A stretch of 64,000 nt of DNA from Streptomyces sulfonofaciens. GTDB taxonomy: Bacteria > Actinomycetota > Actinomycetes > Streptomycetales > Streptomycetaceae. Position numbers and translations under genes: made by a program. Shown piece by piece: positions 60,881-64,000 of this stretch (position 1 is the stretch's first letter; every line of letters starts with the position of its first letter). Below the pieces are notes generated by a model that was not told the DNA's origin, made no database searches, and worked only from the letters and a program-made list of their open reading frames with translations. The stretch lies in assembly GCF_014656295.1 (NCBI RefSeq), contig NZ_BNCD01000026.1:1-64000 (forward strand), given 5' to 3'.

Positions 60881-62095
60881 TCAGCGGCGGCCGGTGTCGA
60901 AGACCTCGTCACGGGTGGTGGCGAGCGCGCTCTCCAGGGCGCCGCGCAGCACCGGGTGCTCCGTCACCTCGCCCACGACGAGCCGGGGCCGGGAGGCGGC
61001 CAGATCGTCGAGCTCGGCCTGCACCAGGGCCCGCAGCGGTTCGCCGCCGGCGGTGAACAGTGCGCCGCTGAGCACGACGAGTTCGGGGTCGAGCACGGAC
61101 ACCAGCGAGGCGAGACCGGTGGCGAGACGGGTCGCATAGGTCTCCAGCAGCCTCAGCCAGGGACCCTCCTGCCGGGCCGCGGCCTCCGCGACGGTCGCGG
61201 CGGCCACCTCCGCGTACGGGCCCTGCGGCACCGGGCTGACGCCCAGCTCGCGGGCCAGCCCGGGCACCGCCTGGGAGCCGGCCAGCTCCTGGTAGCCGCC
61301 GCTGTTGGCCCGGGTCACCTGCCGGACGAGCGGTGCGCCGGGCACCGGCAGGAAGCCGACCTCGCCGGCGCCGCCGCGCCAGCCGCGGTGCAGCCGGCCG
61401 CCGATGACGAGCGCGGCACCCAGGCCCTCCTCGTTCCACAGCAGCACGAAGTCGTCGTGGCCGCGGGCCGCGCCGAGCCGCTGCTCGGCGAGTGCGGCGA
61501 GGTTGACGTCGTTCTCGTACTCCAGGGGGATCGGGAGGGCGGCGGCCAGCTCGTCCAGCAGTGCGGGGGAGTGCCAGCCGGGCAGGTGCGAGGCGTACCG
61601 CAGGCGGCCGGTGTTCGGGTCGAAGGCGCCCGGTGTGCCGATGACCACCCGGTGCAGGTCGCCGCGGGTGAGCCCGGCGGCCCCGGCGGCCCTGTCGACG
61701 GCCTCGGTGACCTGCTGGACGACGGAGGCGCCGGGGTGCCGCTGCCTGGTGCGCAGTTCGTGGCGGCCCACCGTGGTGCCGGTGATGTCGGCGACCGCGG
61801 CGAGGATGCGGTCGGGGGTCACGTCGAGTCCCGCGGCGTGGGCGGCGGCCGGGTTGACGGCGTAGAGCTGGGCGTTGGGGCCCGGCCGGCCCTCGCTGGT
61901 GCCGGTGGCCAGGACCAGGCCCGCGGCCTCCAGGCGGGCCAGCAGTTGGGAGGCGGTCGGCTTGGACAGGCCGGTCAGATTGCCGATCCTGGTACGGGAC
62001 AGCGGGCCGTGGGCGAGCAGCAGGTCCAGGGCGGCGCGGTCGTTCATGGCGCGCAGCACGCTCGGGGTGCCGGGGGTCCCCGCGGAACCTGCCAT
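60881..62095 (-). CDS. ROK-family transcriptional regulator
   Basis: 404 residues. The N-terminal winged helix (LLLAHGPLSRTRIGNLTGLSKPTASQLLARL) is followed by a ROK sugar-binding domain with GWRGGAGEVGFLPV. The usual CxCGxxGC zinc site after this motif is missing, which suggests a diverged sensor. It heads the operon (28 nt before the binding-protein gene) and its own upstream region contains a 15-bp palindrome that is probably its operator. Confidence 0.9.
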   Translation of the reverse strand: MAGSAGTPGTPSVLRAMNDRAALDLLLAHGPLSRTRIGNLTGLSKPTASQLLARLEAAGLVLATGTSEGRPGPNAQLYAVNPAAAHAAGLDVTPDRILAAVADITGTTVGRHELRTRQRHPGASVVQQVTEAVDRAAGAAGLTRGDLHRVVIGTPGAFDPNTGRLRYASHLPGWHSPALLDELAAALPIPLEYENDVNLAALAEQRLGAARGHDDFVLLWNEEGLGAALVIGGRLHRGWRGGAGEVGFLPVPGAPLVRQVTRANSGGYQELAGSQAVPGLARELGVSPVPQGPYAEVAAATVAEAAARQEGPWLRLLETYATRLATGLASLVSVLDPELVVLSGALFTAGGEPLRALVQAELDDLAASRPRLVVGEVTEHPVLRGALESALATTRDEVFDTGRR

Positions 62096-62132
62096 CAGAC
62101 GACACCAGTCCTTCGCCCTGCCGGAGCACTGT

Positions 62133-62147
62133 TAGGAAAGTTTCCTA
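62133..62147 (-). promoter_or_regulatory. Palindromic operator of the ROK regulator
   Basis: TAGGAAA-G-TTTCCTA, a perfect 15-bp palindrome 38 nt upstream of the ROK start. AT-rich palindromes with this pattern are typical ROK operators. Predicted to control the whole operon by autoregulation. Confidence 0.7.
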
Positions 62148-62273
62148 TTGGCGTGATCAACGTAGGGGCGCCCGGAACGGGCCGTCAAGAGCGGACGCCC
62201 CCGGGGCAACCAAGTCGTTACCTCGGGGGCGCGGGGCCGGGGCCGGGGGCGCGGGGCCGGGGGCTGCCAGGGG

Positions 62274-63338
62274 CTACTTGGGGCCCTGGGGCCGTACCGG
62301 GGTGGGATTGAGCGGTTCCGCGGCGGCCGAGGCGTGGGCGGAGGGGGCCGACACGCTCGCCGCGGGGTCCGGTGCGGGCTCCTCGTCCGGCTGGGCCGGC
62401 GCCTGGCCGATGATCGGAATGCCGGCCCGGTCGAAGGCGCGCTTGATGCGCCAGCGCAGCTCGCGCTCGATGGTCACGGACTGCCCGGGCATGGTCTTGG
62501 CCGACACGTGCACCACCATCGAGTCGAGCAGCACGCTGTCCAGGCCCAGCACCTCCACGGGGCCCCACAGGCGCTCGTTCCACGGCTCGTCGGCGGCCAG
62601 CGAACGGCCCACCTCGACCAGCGTCGAGCGGACCTCGTCCAGGTCCTCCTCCGGGCGGACGGTGACGTCCACGTGCGCGGTGGACCAGCCCTGGCTGAGG
62701 TTGCCGATCCGTTTGATCTCGCCGTTGCGCACGTACCAGATGGCGCCGTTGTCGCCGCGCAGCTTCGTGACCCGCAGGCCCACCTCGATGACCTCGCCCG
62801 AGGCGACGCCCGCGTCGATGGTGTCCCCGACGCCGTACTGGTCCTCCAGGATCATGAAGACGCCGGAGAGGAAGTCGGTGACCAGGTTGCGGGCGCCGAA
62901 GCCGATCGCCACACCCGCCACACCCGCCGACGCCAGCAGCGGCGCCAGGTTGATCTTGAAGGCGGAGAGGATCATCAGCGCGGCGGTGCCGAGCACCAGG
63001 AAGGACGCCACGGAGCGGAGCACGGAACCGATCGCCTGGGAGCGCTGTCTGCGTCGCTCCGCATTGACCAGCAGCCCGCCGAGCGCGGTGCCGTCCACTG
63101 CCTGCGCCGTGCGGTTCATCCGGTCGATGAGCCGGGTGATGGTGCGCCTGATGATCGTGCGCAGGACCACGGCGATCACGATGATCAGCAGGATCCGCAG
63201 GCCGACGCCGAGCCAGGTGGACCAGTTCTGCTCGAACCAGCTCGCCGCGAGTGTGGCCCTCTTGTGAGCGTCCTGGAGCGGGTGAGGCTCGGGAGCCGGG
63301 CTCGGAGGAGCCTGAACCGGCAGGACGGACAGGAACAC
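62274..63338 (-). CDS. MscS-family mechanosensitive channel
   Basis: 354 residues. About three N-terminal membrane helices (LRILLIIVIAVVLRTIIRR; SVASFLVLGTAALMILSAF), the pore-lining TM3 with Ala/Gly repeats (ASAGVAGVAIGFGARNLVTDFLSG), then the cytoplasmic beta and cage domains, and a disordered Pro/Ala tail. It releases solutes on hypo-osmotic shock. GTG 63338 with GGAGGT 8 nt upstream is preferred over longer, Arg/Pro-rich starts. The 3' flank is G-rich. Confidence 0.92.
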   Translation of the reverse strand: MFLSVLPVQAPPSPAPEPHPLQDAHKRATLAASWFEQNWSTWLGVGLRILLIIVIAVVLRTIIRRTITRLIDRMNRTAQAVDGTALGGLLVNAERRRQRSQAIGSVLRSVASFLVLGTAALMILSAFKINLAPLLASAGVAGVAIGFGARNLVTDFLSGVFMILEDQYGVGDTIDAGVASGEVIEVGLRVTKLRGDNGAIWYVRNGEIKRIGNLSQGWSTAHVDVTVRPEEDLDEVRSTLVEVGRSLAADEPWNERLWGPVEVLGLDSVLLDSMVVHVSAKTMPGQSVTIERELRWRIKRAFDRAGIPIIGQAPAQPDEEPAPDPAASVSAPSAHASAAAEPLNPTPVRPQGPK

Positions 63339-63698
63339 AGCGGGTACCTCCGTGGACGGACATGCGTACGACGGCCCGCGGGGCGCGGAACCGCGGTGAG
63401 CCCCGCCCCGCGGGCTCGACGGGGCCGGGCAGCGCCGTGAACAGCGCAGGCGCGCCCGCGCCGTGCTCACCGTGGTCCGCGCCGTACGGACAGGCCAACC
63501 ACACTAACGGGGCATTGTGTGTGCATCGTCGTGATGTTCGAGGGAGAGACCGTGTTCACCTGGGGATGAAGGACGTGTGGTGGAAAACACTTCCAGCCCG
63601 TTACCGGTTCATGCTGGCGCTTCGACCAGGCATGAGGGGAGACTGAAGCAGATCGTCCCGGCGCGAGCCACGCGCCGCCGGCGTACAAGGAGGCATCC
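63339..63698. promoter_or_regulatory. Divergent region of mscS and the HNH gene
   Basis: 360 nt without a gene. A palindromic tggaaaacacttcca stretch (63581-63595) lies before the HNH gene. The left half serves the leftward channel gene. Nothing further recognised. Confidence 0.4.
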
Positions 63699-64000
63699 GT
63701 GCCGCATGTCCTGGTCCTCAACGCGTCGTACGAGCCCCTCGGCGTCGTACCGCTCCGCCGCGCGCTCGTCCTCGTCCTTGAGAACAAGGCAGTCTCTCTC
63801 GAGGAATCCGGCGCCTTCATGCACAGCGCCACCGTCAGCCTTCCCGCGCCCAGCGTGGTGCGGCTGAAGAGGTTCGTGCGGGTCCCCTACCGGGGGCCCG
63901 TTCCGCTGACCCGCCGTGCCCTGTTCGCCCGAGACGGCGGCCGCTGCATGTACTGCGGTGGCGTCGCAACCAGCGTCGACCACGTCATCCCGCGCAGTCG
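63699..64000 (+). CDS. HNH endonuclease, 3' end off window
   Basis: The visible 100 codons begin VPHVLVLNASYEPLGVVPLR and reach the HNH core: the Cys pair in CMYCGG and D-H-V-I-P-R, where the window ends. GTG 63699 follows a perfect AAGGAGG. Proteins of this kind are conserved single-copy genes in Streptomyces; their target is unclear. The nuclease core is cut by the edge. Confidence 0.88.
   Translation, partial: MPHVLVLNASYEPLGVVPLRRALVLVLENKAVSLEESGAFMHSATVSLPAPSVVRLKRFVRVPYRGPVPLTRRALFARDGGRCMYCGGVATSVDHVIPRS

Overview
The window reads as high-GC actinobacterial DNA, almost certainly Streptomyces. The grounds are strong third-position GC bias, frequent GTG starts, GTGA/ATGA stop-start overlaps, rare TTA codons confined to regulatory or accessory genes, a SARP regulator, and Streptomyces-type operons such as dynA-dynB-ssbB. 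About 52 protein-coding genes or gene remnants and one tRNA are supported. Names rest on motif recognition by eye; no database search was possible.

Region A (1-13.4 kb) is a clavam-type beta-lactam cluster. A leftward set (P450, ceaS, bls, pah, cas) carries the early steps to proclavaminate and clavaminate in the classical order and is cut by the left edge. Next to it lie an ATP-grasp ligase, a divergent class III aminotransferase, a SARP-ATPase activator with a TTA codon, and an MGT-type glycosyltransferase. Triplet CAAG repeats with a shared 23-nt outer spacing lie upstream of ceaS, the aminotransferase and the glycosyltransferase. They look like SARP binding sites and suggest one regulon.

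Region B (13.7-22.9 kb) is accessory DNA. It holds an Eis-like acetyltransferase, decayed genes, a leftward run of small genes of the kind found on actinomycete integrative elements, an XRE-TPR regulator, and an arsenic cassette (arsI divergent from arsR-acr3-arsC) bracketed by two similar terminators. Next comes a scar holding two beheaded divergent genes, beside a tRNA-Arg gene that is a plausible integration site.

Region C (23-43 kb) is mostly core genome: two dynamin-like GTPases with unusually large disordered segments, a sporulation-type SSB, a thioester-domain surface protein with a sortase signal, ettA, a thioesterase, a divergent SDR, an old yellow enzyme, a 14-TM exporter, a truncated hemoglobin and a PCMT-like methyltransferase.

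Region D (43-55 kb) is a leftward signalling locus: glnX, glnH, a helical protein, pknG, PP2C, a vWA protein and an FHA protein. It matches the mycobacterial GlnX-GlnH-PknG amino-acid sensing module, extended by a phosphatase and a phosphothreonine reader.

Region E (55-64 kb) is a sugar uptake operon (ROK regulator, ABC transporter without its ATPase, GH4 glycosidase, BadF-type sugar kinase), with a palindromic operator just upstream of the ROK gene. After it come an MscS channel gene and, at the right edge, the start of an HNH endonuclease gene.
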